Positions 7,826-16,326 of a stretch of DNA of 64,000 bases are shown here, one piece after another. Position 1 is the stretch's first letter, and each line of letters opens with the position of its first letter. This DNA is from an uncultured Bacteroidales bacterium (lineage in GTDB: Bacteria; Bacteroidota; Bacteroidia; Bacteroidales; Bacteroidaceae). The notes beneath the pieces are model-generated. The model searched no databases and was not told where the DNA came from. It saw nothing but the letters and a program-made list of their open reading frames with translations. Where the stretch lies: NCBI GenBank assembly GCA_902798615.1, contig CADBXL010000020.1, positions 1 through 64,000 of the forward strand. Direction: 5' to 3'. The position numbers were made by a program, and so were the translations under genes.

Positions 7826-8233
7826 TTATTTCATAATATATTCTCTTCCATTCATAACCGGGATATTGGAATATTTGAAATGCTTAGGATCTCTGGTTAT
7901 AATGAAATCTGCACCTATGGCTTCAGCTGAATAATATTGAATTGCATCTTCAACATCAGGATTTTCAGTTTCCAAAGCTTTTGATATTTCAACTTCTGTA
8001 ATCGGGGCGATATGAATGAATATACATAACGTGTGTAAGGCCTCTTTCACCTTTTCCTTGCCAAGCTGCGACCGCAAAATATAGGTGATATTGGCAATTG
8101 TCAAGCCTGTGACATACAATTCTACCTTACTTTCAATACCCAGTTGTAGAATATTGGCAGCAGGCTGAAACTCTTCACGATGAGCGAGAAAGTCTATCAC
8201 GATATTGGTATCAAGGAATATTTTCTGCTTCAT
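7826..8233 (-). CDS. PIN domain toxin of a VapBC-type pair
   Basis: A 135-aa PIN-domain protein. The first acidic residue is in IFLDTNIVIDFL near the N-terminus, with later acidic positions in NPDVEDAIQYYSAEAIGADF and the closing ITRDPKHF motif. PIN toxins are Mg2+-dependent RNases. Its start overlaps the stop of the upstream small gene by 4 bp (ATGA, 8230-8233), the usual antitoxin-toxin coupling. The RNA target is unknown. The pair lies at the right edge of the accessory island. Confidence 0.85.
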   Translation of the reverse strand: MKQKIFLDTNIVIDFLAHREEFQPAANILQLGIESKVELYVTGLTIANITYILRSQLGKEKVKEALHTLCIFIHIAPITEVEISKALETENPDVEDAIQYYSAEAIGADFIITRDPKHFKYSNIPVMNGREYIMK

Positions 8234-8481
8234 AATTCTTTCAGAACTTCTGAACGAGCAATATCACCATTAATATCATCCTCGCTTACAGAGCAGATGC
8301 CACACAATTTCTGGAGCATAGGACTCAACTCCTCCAACGGCTTCATCGCCGAAGTTGAAGGAGCATTCTTGATAGACATCTTGTAGTACAGCACTTTTGC
8401 GTAATCTGCAACTTGCTTTTTGAAGTCCTCCATATCTACGTATGGAGAACTTGGTACATCTACTGCTACTTGTATTGACAT
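8230..8481 (-). CDS. putative antitoxin of the PIN toxin
   Basis: An 83-aa protein coded directly upstream of, and overlapping by 4 bp, the PIN toxin gene. It has a beta-like N-terminus followed by FKKQVADYAKVLYYK and an acidic C-terminal tail (VSEDDINGDIARSEVLKEL). The tail is suited to wrap the toxin. Its family could not be named. The role is inferred from gene order and size. A -7-like TATTTTTG on the minus strand lies at about 8508-8515, leaving a short leader. Confidence 0.7.
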   Translation of the reverse strand: MSIQVAVDVPSSPYVDMEDFKKQVADYAKVLYYKMSIKNAPSTSAMKPLEELSPMLQKLCGICSVSEDDINGDIARSEVLKEL

Positions 8482-8677
8482 AACGGTTTATATATTATTG
8501 TTCGTTTGCAAAAATACAAATTCTTCCTCATACCACCAAATTTTTCTATGATTTTCTTATTTTCGCATTTATATTCTGTATCAAAACATGATGCAATCAA
8601 GTGGTGCACCGATTCAGTGCGTTGGTTTGTAGTTAAAGAGCAATGAGGTGGCGAATCCCCTCCCCATCGGCTCAAAG

Positions 8678-8716
8678 AAAAAGCTTATGCCCATTTTGGA
8701 CATAAGCTTTTTACAA
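8678..8716. terminator. bidirectional terminator-like hairpin
   Basis: AAAAAGCTTATG (8678-8689) pairs perfectly with CATAAGCTTTTT (8701-8712). No plus-strand gene ends just upstream. It may insulate the hisG promoter from leftward transcription of the toxin-antitoxin unit, or be a relic. Confidence 0.65.
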
Positions 8717-8832
8717 TACAAATATCAAAGTTTTACATTCAAGAAACACACCCGCACCCTACTATTCGACCGTTTCCCTCCTTATTTTTCGCTTTTTTCG
8801 GGATTTCTTTACATTTTTCGGATTATTTTTTG

Positions 8833-8936
8833 TAACTTTGCATTCTGAAATCAGAGACGGGCACCGCTCTATGAGCGACAAGCCCTATTTTTTCATGCAA
8901 AGAAGCAACTCGAATAGTCTAAAGACTAAGGTCTAA
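8833..8936 (+). ncRNA. conserved leader motif (copy 1, hisG): -7 box, AAATCAGAGACG, nested hairpin, mini-ORF
   Basis: TAACTTTG at 8833-8840 is followed after exactly 7 nt by AAATCAGAGACGGG (8848-8861). The RNA could then fold as a nested hairpin: GGGC 8859-8862 with GCCC 8882-8885 outside, and GCTC 8866-8869 with GAGC 8873-8876 inside. A T-rich tract follows. A mini-ORF MQRSNSNSLKTKV (8895-8936) comes next. The same arrangement occurs upstream of the gene at 27729 and of corA, so it is a repeated regulatory leader and not chance. Confidence 0.6.
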
Positions 8937-8951
8937 GGTCTAAGGACTATG
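8917..8951 (+). repeat. 7-bp-period array in the hisG leader
   Basis: GTCTAAA, GACTAAG, GTCTAAG, GTCTAAG, GACTATG in strict 7-bp register. It overlaps the end of the mini-ORF and lies 34 bp before hisG. Confidence 0.85.
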
Positions 8952-8985
8952 GTAAACAGAAATTGAAATAAAACAAATATATAAC

Positions 8986-9837
8986 ATGTTACGTATAGCA
9001 TTACAGTCCAAAGGACGTCTTTTTGAAGATTGTATCGATCTCCTCACTGAGGCAGACATAAAGGTTAGCTCAAGCAAGCGCGTTCTGCTTGCAAAATCAG
9101 GTAACTTCCCTCTCGAAGTGCTCTATCTTCGTGATGATGATATCCCACAGAGCGTTGCTATGGGCGTTGCCGACATCGGTATCGTAGGTGAGAATGAATA
9201 TCTTGAGCGCAACGAGGACGCAGAGGTGGTAAGCCGTCTCGGTTTCTCTAAGTGCCGTCTTTCCCTCGCTATTCCAAAGGCTATTGAATACACAGGTCTT
9301 GACTGGTTCAACGGCAAGAAGATTGCAACTTCATACCCTGGCATCCTCCGTCGTTTCCTCAACGAGAAGGGTATCAATGCTGAGATTCATGTAATCACAG
9401 GTAGCGTGGAGATTGCTCCTGGCATCGGACTTGCTGATGCTATCTTCGACATCGTTTCAAGTGGTTCTACACTTGTAAGCAACAATCTCGCTGAGGTTGA
9501 GGTTGTTACTGAGAGCGAGGCACTCCTCATTGCAAACAAGAATCTCTCTGACGAGAAGCGTGAGGTGCTCAAAGAGATGCTCTTCCGTTTCGAGGCTGTT
9601 AAGAGCGCAGAGGGTCAGAAGTATGTTCGCATGAATGCTCCTAAGTCAAAGCTTCAGGACATCATCGCCGTTCTCCCTGGTCTCAAGAGCCCAACTATCA
9701 TCCCTCTTGCTGACGAGGACTGGTGCTCTGTTCATGCCGTTATCGGTCAGAAGGTTTTCTGGGAGATCATCGGCAAGCTCAAGGAACTTGGTGCACAGGG
9801 CATCCTCGTTACTCCGATTGAGAAGATGATATTGTAA
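8986..9837 (+). CDS. hisG: ATP phosphoribosyltransferase HisG (long form)
   Basis: A 283-aa enzyme that condenses ATP and PRPP in the first step of histidine synthesis. The N-terminus MLRIALQSKGRLFEDC, the VADIGIVGENEY segment and the PRPP-binding signature around GLADAIFDIVSSGSTLVSNN are diagnostic. The length and the C-terminal 75 residues (SPTIIPLADEDWCSVHAVIG) show the long form with the ACT-like regulatory domain that mediates histidine feedback. No HisZ is needed. It is the first gene of a his cluster and sits behind the conserved leader motif. Confidence 0.97.
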   Translation: MLRIALQSKGRLFEDCIDLLTEADIKVSSSKRVLLAKSGNFPLEVLYLRDDDIPQSVAMGVADIGIVGENEYLERNEDAEVVSRLGFSKCRLSLAIPKAIEYTGLDWFNGKKIATSYPGILRRFLNEKGINAEIHVITGSVEIAPGIGLADAIFDIVSSGSTLVSNNLAEVEVVTESEALLIANKNLSDEKREVLKEMLFRFEAVKSAEGQKYVRMNAPKSKLQDIIAVLPGLKSPTIIPLADEDWCSVHAVIGQKVFWEIIGKLKELGAQGILVTPIEKMIL

Positions 9838-9838
9838 A

Positions 9839-10003
9839 GACCCACCCCCTTACCCCTCCCATAAAGGGAGGGGAGTAGATAGTAAATCTGCTTAATGGGG
9901 CAAGGTCTTTGGTCACAATTATAAGAACTAAACAAAAAGCGTACCCTCCGCTAACAAATGTAACTACTCCCCTCCCTTTATGGGAGGGGTAAGGGGGTGG
10001 GTC
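9839..10003. repeat. 40-bp perfect inverted repeat bracketing the hisG-hisD spacer
   Basis: The left arm 9839-9878 and right arm 9964-10003 are perfect reverse complements (C-rich left, G-rich right; 11-bp spacing of the ACCCC blocks). The left arm starts one base after the hisG stop and the right arm ends two bases before the hisD ATG, with 85 bp of unique sequence between. An mRNA would form a very strong long-range hairpin with the 85-nt loop. Confidence 0.9.
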
Positions 10004-10005
10004 TT

Positions 10006-11295
10006 ATGAATTTCATTAAATACCCCTCACAGGAACAGATAAAGAAGATTATCGAGCGTCCGCACCTCGATGTCTCTCAGCTCAATGCCACCGTTGCTTC
10101 AGTACTCGCTGACGTGAAGGAAAACGGTGACAAGGCAGTCATTGCATACGAAGAGAAGTTCGACCACGTTAAGCTCGCATCCCTCGCAGTAACCGAGGCA
10201 GAGATTGACGAGGCTGAGGCTCTCGTGTCTCAGGATCTCAAGGATGCTCTCATCCTTGCGCATGAGAACATTGCGAAGTTCCATGAGTCACAGAAGTTTG
10301 AGAGCACTAAGGTTGAGACAGCTCCCGGTGTGGTATGCTGGCAGAAGAGCGTTGCCATCGAGAAGGTAGGTCTCTACATTCCGGGCGGCACGGCACCTCT
10401 TTTCTCTACCGTCCTCATGCTCGCTACCCCTGCGAAGATTGCAGGATGCAAGGAGATTGTGCTCTGCACACCTCCGAACCGTGAGGGTAAGGTGAACCCT
10501 GCCATCCTCATGGCTGCACGCGTGGCTGGTGTAAGCAAGATATTCAAGGCCGGTGGCGTTCAGGCTATCGGTGCAATGGCATACGGCACAGAGTCAGTTC
10601 CGAAGGTTTATAAGATTTTCGGTCCGGGCAACCAGTTCGTTATGGCAGCAAAGCAGCAGGTATCTCTCCATGATGCTGCTATCGACATGCCAGCAGGTCC
10701 TTCTGAGGTATGCGTCATTGCCGATGAGACAAGCAACGCAGCATTCGTTGCAGCCGACCTTCTCTCTCAGGCAGAGCACGGTATCGACTCTCAGGTTATC
10801 CTCATCTCTACCTCAGAGGATATGATTCATCAGGTGGAGAAGGAACTCGAAACACAGCTTGCAGCACTTCCGCGTCACGAGATAGCAGAGAAGACACTCG
10901 TAAACTCTAACTTCGTACTCGTGCACGACAAGGAGGAGGCTATGGCTCTCAGCAATGCCTACGCTCCTGAGCACCTTATCATCGCTACATCTGACTATGA
11001 TGCTCTTGCAGAGAAGGTGATCAATGCGGGCAGCGTGTTCCTCGGCAACTTTGCGTGTGAATCTGCGGGCGACTATGCCAGCGGAACGAACCATACACTT
11101 CCTACCCACGGATATGCCCTTGCATACAACGGTGTCAACCTCGACTCCTACAACCGCAAGGTAACATTCCAGCATCTGACGGAGGAAGGAATAAAATCTA
11201 TCGGTCCTGCCGTGGTATGCATGGCAGAGAATGAGCAACTTGAAGCCCATGCAAATGCAATGCGCCTGCGAGTAAAAGACGTTAATGGTCAATAG
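10006..11295 (+). CDS. hisD: histidinol dehydrogenase
   Basis: A 429-aa enzyme carrying out the last two NAD-dependent oxidations from histidinol to histidine. Family hallmarks are VGLYIPGGTAPLFSTVLM, GGVQAIGAMAYGTESVP, IFGPGNQFV, DMPAGPSEVCVIAD and the active-site block with SQAEHG. SAGDYASGTNHTLPT is near the C-terminus. The ATG at 10006 is taken. An upstream GTG at 9997 would be encoded by the inverted repeat. The stop (11293-11295) directly abuts the next start. Confidence 0.97.
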   Translation: MNFIKYPSQEQIKKIIERPHLDVSQLNATVASVLADVKENGDKAVIAYEEKFDHVKLASLAVTEAEIDEAEALVSQDLKDALILAHENIAKFHESQKFESTKVETAPGVVCWQKSVAIEKVGLYIPGGTAPLFSTVLMLATPAKIAGCKEIVLCTPPNREGKVNPAILMAARVAGVSKIFKAGGVQAIGAMAYGTESVPKVYKIFGPGNQFVMAAKQQVSLHDAAIDMPAGPSEVCVIADETSNAAFVAADLLSQAEHGIDSQVILISTSEDMIHQVEKELETQLAALPRHEIAEKTLVNSNFVLVHDKEEAMALSNAYAPEHLIIATSDYDALAEKVINAGSVFLGNFACESAGDYASGTNHTLPTHGYALAYNGVNLDSYNRKVTFQHLTEEGIKSIGPAVVCMAENEQLEAHANAMRLRVKDVNGQ

Positions 11296-12690
11296 ATGGC
11301 ATACACCAAAGACGAACTTTTAGCTCTCGTAAGAGAGGCAGGCAGTGAGATGACGCTTCGACAGAAGCTTCGTCTCACTGTGCTTTTATCCATACCTGCC
11401 ATAATAGCGCATTTCTCTATCATCGCCATGCAGATGATAGACGCAGCGATGCTCGGACACCTGAGTACGACTAAGGCTTCTGCCGTAGGTCTCGTCTCTA
11501 CAACCATCTGGCTTTTCGGTGGACTTTCCGCTGCATTTGCAGCAGGTTTCTCGGTACAGGTGGCACATCGAGTAGGTGCAGGTGACAACAAAGGCGCACG
11601 CAGCGTGATAAGGCAAGGGCTCTTTTCTGGCATAATCTTTGCTATCTTGCTTGGTAGCATAGGCTTAGCAATCGCACCTCACCTACCCCATTGGCTCGGT
11701 GCTTCCGAAACAATATGCCACGATGCTTCTCGATACTTCACCATATTCAGTCTCGGACTACCTTTCACAATAACCAATAACATTGCGGCAGGAAGTCTTC
11801 GTTGTTCTGGCAATGTGAAAGTGCCAAGCATACTGATGGTTATCATGTGTTGCCTCGACATTTGCTTTAACTACATTTTCATATACCGCATGGATATGGG
11901 AACTGACGGGGCAGCACTCGGAACGCTCTTAGCATACGTCTTTATCGTCATCTTCATGGTGGGATATATGACTCTCAAGGATAAGCTCCTTAACTTCCGT
12001 CAGGATGAGGTGCTTGATTTCATTCCGAAGGTGAAGATATTGAAGAAAACAGGCAGAATCGGCTTCCCTATCGGATTGGAGCGCGGAGTAATGTGTACGG
12101 CTCAGATTGCCATCTCAAGCATCATCGCACCTCTCGGAAGCATAGCCATAGCAGCCAATACTTTCGCTATAAATGTGGAGAGCCTATGCTATATGCCTGG
12201 GCACGGCGTGGCAGAAGCAGCAACAACGCTCGTAGGGCAGAGCAAGGGCGCAAGCAAGCGTGAGCTCATGCACTCCTTCGCATGGATATGTATGGCACTC
12301 GGTGTTGGCATAATGGCATTCATGGGATTGATCATGTGGCTGTTTGCTCCAGAGATGATGTCGCTCATTACTCCTGACAAGGCAGTAATAGACTTAGGTT
12401 CTGAGGTTCTAAGAATAGAGGCATGGGCTGAACCAGGGTTCGCTGCAGCAATAGTGGCAATGTCGGTATTCGTAGGAGCGGGTAAGACGCTAATCCCATC
12501 GCTTATGAACTTAGGCAGCATCTGGATAGTCAGGGTATCGCTCACCCTCCTACTCGCCCCTACCATGGGACTCAGAGGTGTATGGATTGCAATGGCAATA
12601 GAACTATGCTTCCGTGGTATTATCTTCACCGCAAGACTTTGCACAAGGAAGTGGTCTTTCATAAAGGATAGAAGTAAAACTAAAAAATAA
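11296..12690 (+). CDS. MATE family efflux transporter
   Basis: A 464-aa protein with about 12 hydrophobic helices in two similar halves. It has the MATE-type opening with IPAIIAHFSIIAMQMIDAAMLG and GLVSTTIWLFGGLSAAFAAG, and in the second half PGHGVAEAATTLVGQSKGA. MATE proteins export cationic drugs or metabolites using Na+ or H+ gradients. It starts on the base following the hisD stop codon, so it must be cotranscribed with hisD. A transporter this tightly placed within the his cluster is unusual. The substrate is unknown. Confidence 0.92.
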   Translation: MAYTKDELLALVREAGSEMTLRQKLRLTVLLSIPAIIAHFSIIAMQMIDAAMLGHLSTTKASAVGLVSTTIWLFGGLSAAFAAGFSVQVAHRVGAGDNKGARSVIRQGLFSGIIFAILLGSIGLAIAPHLPHWLGASETICHDASRYFTIFSLGLPFTITNNIAAGSLRCSGNVKVPSILMVIMCCLDICFNYIFIYRMDMGTDGAALGTLLAYVFIVIFMVGYMTLKDKLLNFRQDEVLDFIPKVKILKKTGRIGFPIGLERGVMCTAQIAISSIIAPLGSIAIAANTFAINVESLCYMPGHGVAEAATTLVGQSKGASKRELMHSFAWICMALGVGIMAFMGLIMWLFAPEMMSLITPDKAVIDLGSEVLRIEAWAEPGFAAAIVAMSVFVGAGKTLIPSLMNLGSIWIVRVSLTLLLAPTMGLRGVWIAMAIELCFRGIIFTARLCTRKWSFIKDRSKTKK

Positions 12691-12838
12691 AACCCCTTAC
12701 CCGCCCTGCGGGCACCCTTTCCCCATAAAGGGGCAAGGGAAAAGTTACCTTTGTTCGCGTAAAGGGACGTGATTTAAAATACTATCTTCCCCCTTGCCCC
12801 TTTACGGGGAAAGGGTGCCCGAAGGGCGGGAAAGGGGT
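12691..12838. repeat. inverted GC-rich repeat pair filling the spacer
   Basis: The left arm (about 12691-12740) and the right arm (about 12788-12838) are imperfect reverse complements of about 48 bp. They are built from ACCCC/GGGGT blocks with 11-bp spacing. The left arm starts at the MATE stop and the right arm ends about 10 bp before the next ATG. Confidence 0.85.
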
Positions 12839-12847
12839 CGTGATTCT

Positions 12848-13696
12848 ATGCAGACAATAACAAACAAGGAATTTGGAGGCGAGCGCCCTCTATACGCATC
12901 CCACGACCTCCGTCTGGAGAATGTCACCATTCACATTGGTGAATCCAGCATAAAGGAGTCAAGCAATATCGAGGCGGAGGATTGCCGCTTCGAAGGAAAA
13001 TACGTATTTTGGGAGACACGCGGTTTTCGCGTTCATAAATGCTTCTTCGCAGAAAGTGCACGCTCATCACTCTGGTACTCTTCTGACTGCCGAATGACCG
13101 ACTGCAAGGTAGAAGCCCCTAAGATGTTCCGTCGCATGAAAGGTATCTATGTAGAGAATACCGACTTCCCAAATGCGGAAGAGACATTCTGGGATTGCTC
13201 AGACATAACATTGAAGAATGTCAAGATTGCAAATGCCGACTACCTCTTCATGCACTCTCACGACATACGCATAGAAAACTATCATCAGGACGGCAACTAC
13301 TCTTTCCAATATGCAAAGAACGTGGAGATTCACAACGCCGTCATAAACTCGAAGGATGCCTTCTGGGAATCGGAGAACGTGACGCTTGTTGATTGCGAGC
13401 TTAATGGCGAATACCTTGCATGGTATGGTAAGAACATACGACTTGTGCGTTGCCACCTCACAGGAGAACAGCTTCTATGCTATGTTGATGGTCTCACACT
13501 CGAAGACTGCACCTTCGGCGAGGATGCCAACCTCATCTTTGAATACTCCACCGTCAATGCCACCATCAATGGCAATGTGACAAGCATCAAGAACCCTTCA
13601 TCAGGCACAATCACCGTAAACGGAAAATGCGGTGAGGTCATCTTCGATGAAAATCAGAAAGAGCCGAAAGATGCAAAATTGATAATTAAAAAGTAG
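12848..13696 (+). CDS. DUF3737 family protein (right-handed beta-helix-like)
   Basis: A 282-aa protein with no signal peptide. It shows repeated short strands every 20-25 residues (RLENVTIHIG, NIEAEDCRFEG, RMTDCKVEAPK, DITLKNVKIAN and so on), as in a pectate-lyase-like beta-solenoid. The pattern matches DUF3737, a widespread cytoplasmic family of unknown activity. The ATG at 12848 (MQTITNKEFGGERPLYAS) follows the repeat. An upstream ORF extension is repeat-encoded. The last codons (KLIIKK and the TAG) fall inside a heptamer array. It is cotranscribed with its MATE and lyase neighbours by position. Confidence 0.85.
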   Translation: MQTITNKEFGGERPLYASHDLRLENVTIHIGESSIKESSNIEAEDCRFEGKYVFWETRGFRVHKCFFAESARSSLWYSSDCRMTDCKVEAPKMFRRMKGIYVENTDFPNAEETFWDCSDITLKNVKIANADYLFMHSHDIRIENYHQDGNYSFQYAKNVEIHNAVINSKDAFWESENVTLVDCELNGEYLAWYGKNIRLVRCHLTGEQLLCYVDGLTLEDCTFGEDANLIFEYSTVNATINGNVTSIKNPSSGTITVNGKCGEVIFDENQKEPKDAKLIIKK

Positions 13697-13797
13697 AAAA
13701 TAAAAAGTAAAAAGTATAATTACCCTATACAGGAAACGGCCTATAACCGTAAATACTAATCATACTTTTTAACTTTTACTTCTTACATTTTACTTTA
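13689..13797. repeat. inverted pair of 7-bp-period arrays
   Basis: The left arm 13689-13723 has AAAAGTA, GAAAATA, AAAAGTA, AAAAGTA, TAATTAC. The right arm 13763-13797 has TACTTTT, TAACTTT, TACTTCT, TACATTT, TACTTTA. The left arm overlaps the stop codon of the DUF3737 gene and the right arm ends 3 bp before the next ATG. Confidence 0.9.
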
Positions 13798-13800
13798 AAA

Positions 13801-14982
13801 ATGATGAACTTTGACACTCCCATAGATCGTCGTGGCACAAACTGCTATAAGTACGATACAATGCCATATCCTGACACCATTCCACTTTGGGTGGCAGATA
13901 TGGACTTCGAGACAGCACCAGTAGTCACAGACGCATTGAAGAAGCGACTTGAGCATGGCTGTTTCGGATATACTGCTGTGCCAGACTCATTCTACGAGGC
14001 TACGATAAACTGGTTTGGCAAGCGTCATGGCTGGAAACCAGAACGCAACTGGTTCATATACACATCAGGGGTTGTTCCTGCCATTTCAGCCATCATCAAG
14101 GCTATGACGGAGCCGGGAGATAAGGTATTGGTTCAGACACCTGTATATAACTGTTTCTTCTCTTCCATCCGCAATAATGGATGCATAGCGGAAGAAGCAC
14201 CTCTCACGCTCTCTGGCAACGACTACATAATCGACTTTGAGGCTTTCGAGCATCATTGTGCCGATGAAAAGGTAAAAGTTTTCATATTGTGTAACCCTCA
14301 TAATCCTGCTGGACGAGTATGGAGCGCAATAGAACTTCAGAAGATGGGCGAGATATGCAAGCGCAACAGTGTTTTCATCATTGCAGACGAGATACATTGC
14401 GAGTTTGTGAACCCTACCCTATCACGCACACCTAAACTATCTGCAATAACAGGTGAGGAAAAGCCTAAGTATCATCCATTCATGAGCGTGAGCGATGCTC
14501 AATGTGCGGTATGCGTATCTCCGTCGAAAGCTTTCAATATCGCTGGACTTCAGATTGCGAATATCATTGTAAAGGATGACTCCATACGCCGACGTGTGGA
14601 TCGTGCCATTAACATTAACGAGGTATGCGATGTGAATCCATTCGGTGTCATTGCCCTTCAAGCTGCATATACTCAAAGCGGCGAGGAATGGCTTAACGCA
14701 CTCAATGATTACATCTATGCCAATTACGACTATGTTCGACATTGGCTCTCGGAGCATCATCCAGAGTGGAAGACCGTCACACTCGAAGGCACCTATCTTA
14801 TGTGGGTGGATGTCTCTGCCAGCGGAATGGATGGCGATGCCTTCGCAGAGAAGCTTCTCCATGATCATCATATCTATGTGAACTCAGGTTCTCATTATGG
14901 CAAGGCTGGAAAGAACTTCATCCGCATCAACCTTGCAACACAGAAAGCGAAGTTGGAAGAAGCGTTCAGAAAAATTGGATAA
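13801..14982 (+). CDS. MalY/PatB family PLP-dependent C-S lyase (aminotransferase class I fold)
   Basis: A 393-aa fold-type I PLP enzyme. It has the MalY/PatB signature IPLWVADMDFETAP near residue 30, GVVPAISAIIKAMTEPGDKV, CNPHNPAGRVW, FIIADEIHCEF and the Schiff-base lysine in SPSKAFNIAGLQ (about K243). Members cleave cystathionine or cysteine to pyruvate and ammonia. A histidinol-phosphate aminotransferase role is less likely, since a true hisC follows. It is placed between hisD and hisC. An alternative start two codons in is possible. Confidence 0.9.
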   Translation: MMNFDTPIDRRGTNCYKYDTMPYPDTIPLWVADMDFETAPVVTDALKKRLEHGCFGYTAVPDSFYEATINWFGKRHGWKPERNWFIYTSGVVPAISAIIKAMTEPGDKVLVQTPVYNCFFSSIRNNGCIAEEAPLTLSGNDYIIDFEAFEHHCADEKVKVFILCNPHNPAGRVWSAIELQKMGEICKRNSVFIIADEIHCEFVNPTLSRTPKLSAITGEEKPKYHPFMSVSDAQCAVCVSPSKAFNIAGLQIANIIVKDDSIRRRVDRAININEVCDVNPFGVIALQAAYTQSGEEWLNALNDYIYANYDYVRHWLSEHHPEWKTVTLEGTYLMWVDVSASGMDGDAFAEKLLHDHHIYVNSGSHYGKAGKNFIRINLATQKAKLEEAFRKIG

Positions 14983-14984
14983 AT

Positions 14985-15125
14985 AAGGCCTCTCCCCCCG
15001 CCCTCCCCCGTAGGGAGGGAGCCGGAGAACCACCTTCTAATTGATAATTAATAATGAATAATTTATAAACAATAGTCCTTTTGCCTTCCGGCTCCCTCCC
15101 TACGGGGGAGGACGGGGGGAGAGGC
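14985..15125. repeat. inverted GC-rich 11-bp-period pair with an inner heptamer array
   Basis: The left arm (about 14988-15027) and right arm (about 15085-15124) are nearly perfect reverse complements of C-rich sequence (GGCCTCTCCCC type). Inside, 15038-15065 is a heptamer array (TAATTGA, TAATTAA, TAATGAA, TAATTTA). The same GC-rich unit recurs at 49.7, 53.2 and 54.4 kb. Confidence 0.9.
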
Positions 15126-15143
15126 CATAATTCTTTTAACAAT

Positions 15144-16178
15144 ATGAAATCTCTTCAAGAATTAACCCGACCAAACATCTGGTCACTCGCTCCATATAGT
15201 AGTGCACGAAACGAATATAGCGGAAAAGCTGCACATGTGTTTCTCGATGCGAACGAGAATCCATATAACGATCCTAACAACCGCTACCCTGATCCTCTTC
15301 AGATGCAGGTGAAGGAGCGTATCTCACAGCTCAAGAACATTCCTGTGGAATGTATATTCCTCGGTAATGGTTCTGACGAAGCTATCGACCTCGTATATCG
15401 TTGTTTCTGTGAGCCAAAGGTGGATAACGTTGTTGCCATAGAGCCTACATATGGAATGTACAAGGTATGCGCAGACATCAATAACGTAGAGTACCGTCCA
15501 GTTCTCCTTGACGAAAACTTCCAAATTGAGGCAGAAACACTTCTTGCTGCTTGCGACGACAACACCAAGGTGGTATGGTTCTGTTCTCCTAACAACCCAA
15601 CAGGTAATGCCATAAACCGCAAGGCAATATTCGATGTACTGGAGAAGTTCCAGGGTTTTGTTGTTGTAGATGAGGCATATATCGACTTCTCACGTGAAGA
15701 CAGCATCACAAAACTTCTGAGCCGTTTCCCTAACCTCATCGTTTTCCAAACACTTAGCAAGGCATGGGGATCCGCAGCCATCCGTTGTGGTATGGCATTC
15801 GCATCAAAGGATATAATCAATATCTACAACAAGGTGAAATACCCATACAATATTAACCGCCTCACACAGGAAGCCGCCCTCGAGCGTTTGAACAACACAT
15901 TTGAGGTAGAGCAATGGGTTAAGCTTCTCCTACAGGAGCGCAGCCGTATGCTCACAGCATTCGCAGAGCTCCCAATGTGCAAGCGCATCTACCCTACTGA
16001 TGCCAACTTCTTCCTTGCGGAGATGGATGATGCGCAGAAGGCATACGACTATCTCGTAGATAAAGGTATCATCGTACGTAACCGCACACGCATCACACTA
16101 TGTAAGAACTGTCTCCGTATCACCATCGGAACAAAGGCAGAGAACACAGAACTGCTTGCTGCACTTCGTACGATGTAA
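15144..16178 (+). CDS. hisC: histidinol-phosphate aminotransferase
   Basis: A 344-aa PLP aminotransferase for the seventh step of histidine synthesis. It shows [13 protein letters not shown] near the N-terminus, [45 protein letters not shown] and the lysine in [14 protein letters not shown] (about K205). [14 protein letters not shown] closes the fold. The ATG at 15144 was chosen after the repeat arm. No hisB follows. The next gene is convergent, so the rest of the pathway is elsewhere. Confidence 0.96.
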   Translation: MKSLQELTRPNIWSLAPYSSARNEYSGKAAHVFLDANENPYNDPNNRYPDPLQMQVKERISQLKNIPVECIFLGNGSDEAIDLVYRCFCEPKVDNVVAIEPTYGMYKVCADINNVEYRPVLLDENFQIEAETLLAACDDNTKVVWFCSPNNPTGNAINRKAIFDVLEKFQGFVVVDEAYIDFSREDSITKLLSRFPNLIVFQTLSKAWGSAAIRCGMAFASKDIINIYNKVKYPYNINRLTQEAALERLNNTFEVEQWVKLLLQERSRMLTAFAELPMCKRIYPTDANFFLAEMDDAQKAYDYLVDKGIIVRNRTRITLCKNCLRITIGTKAENTELLAALRTM

Positions 16179-16241
16179 TCTACAATAATACACCTCAAAC
16201 ATGATGTGAAATTACCACACATATTTATACAGAAAAGACAA

Positions 16242-16276
16242 GAGAGTGAAGAAAAAATCTTCACTCTCCATTTTTT
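16242..16276. terminator. terminator between hisC and the M6 protease gene
   Basis: GAGAGTGAAGA (16242-16252) pairs with TCTTCACTCTC (16258-16268), with a 5-nt A loop and a following CATTTTTT. It lies between convergent genes and may serve both. Confidence 0.85.
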
Positions 16277-16326
16277 GAAACCATTAAAACTCTATTTATC
16301 CCCCTCTCTATTTTCTTCTATATTTC

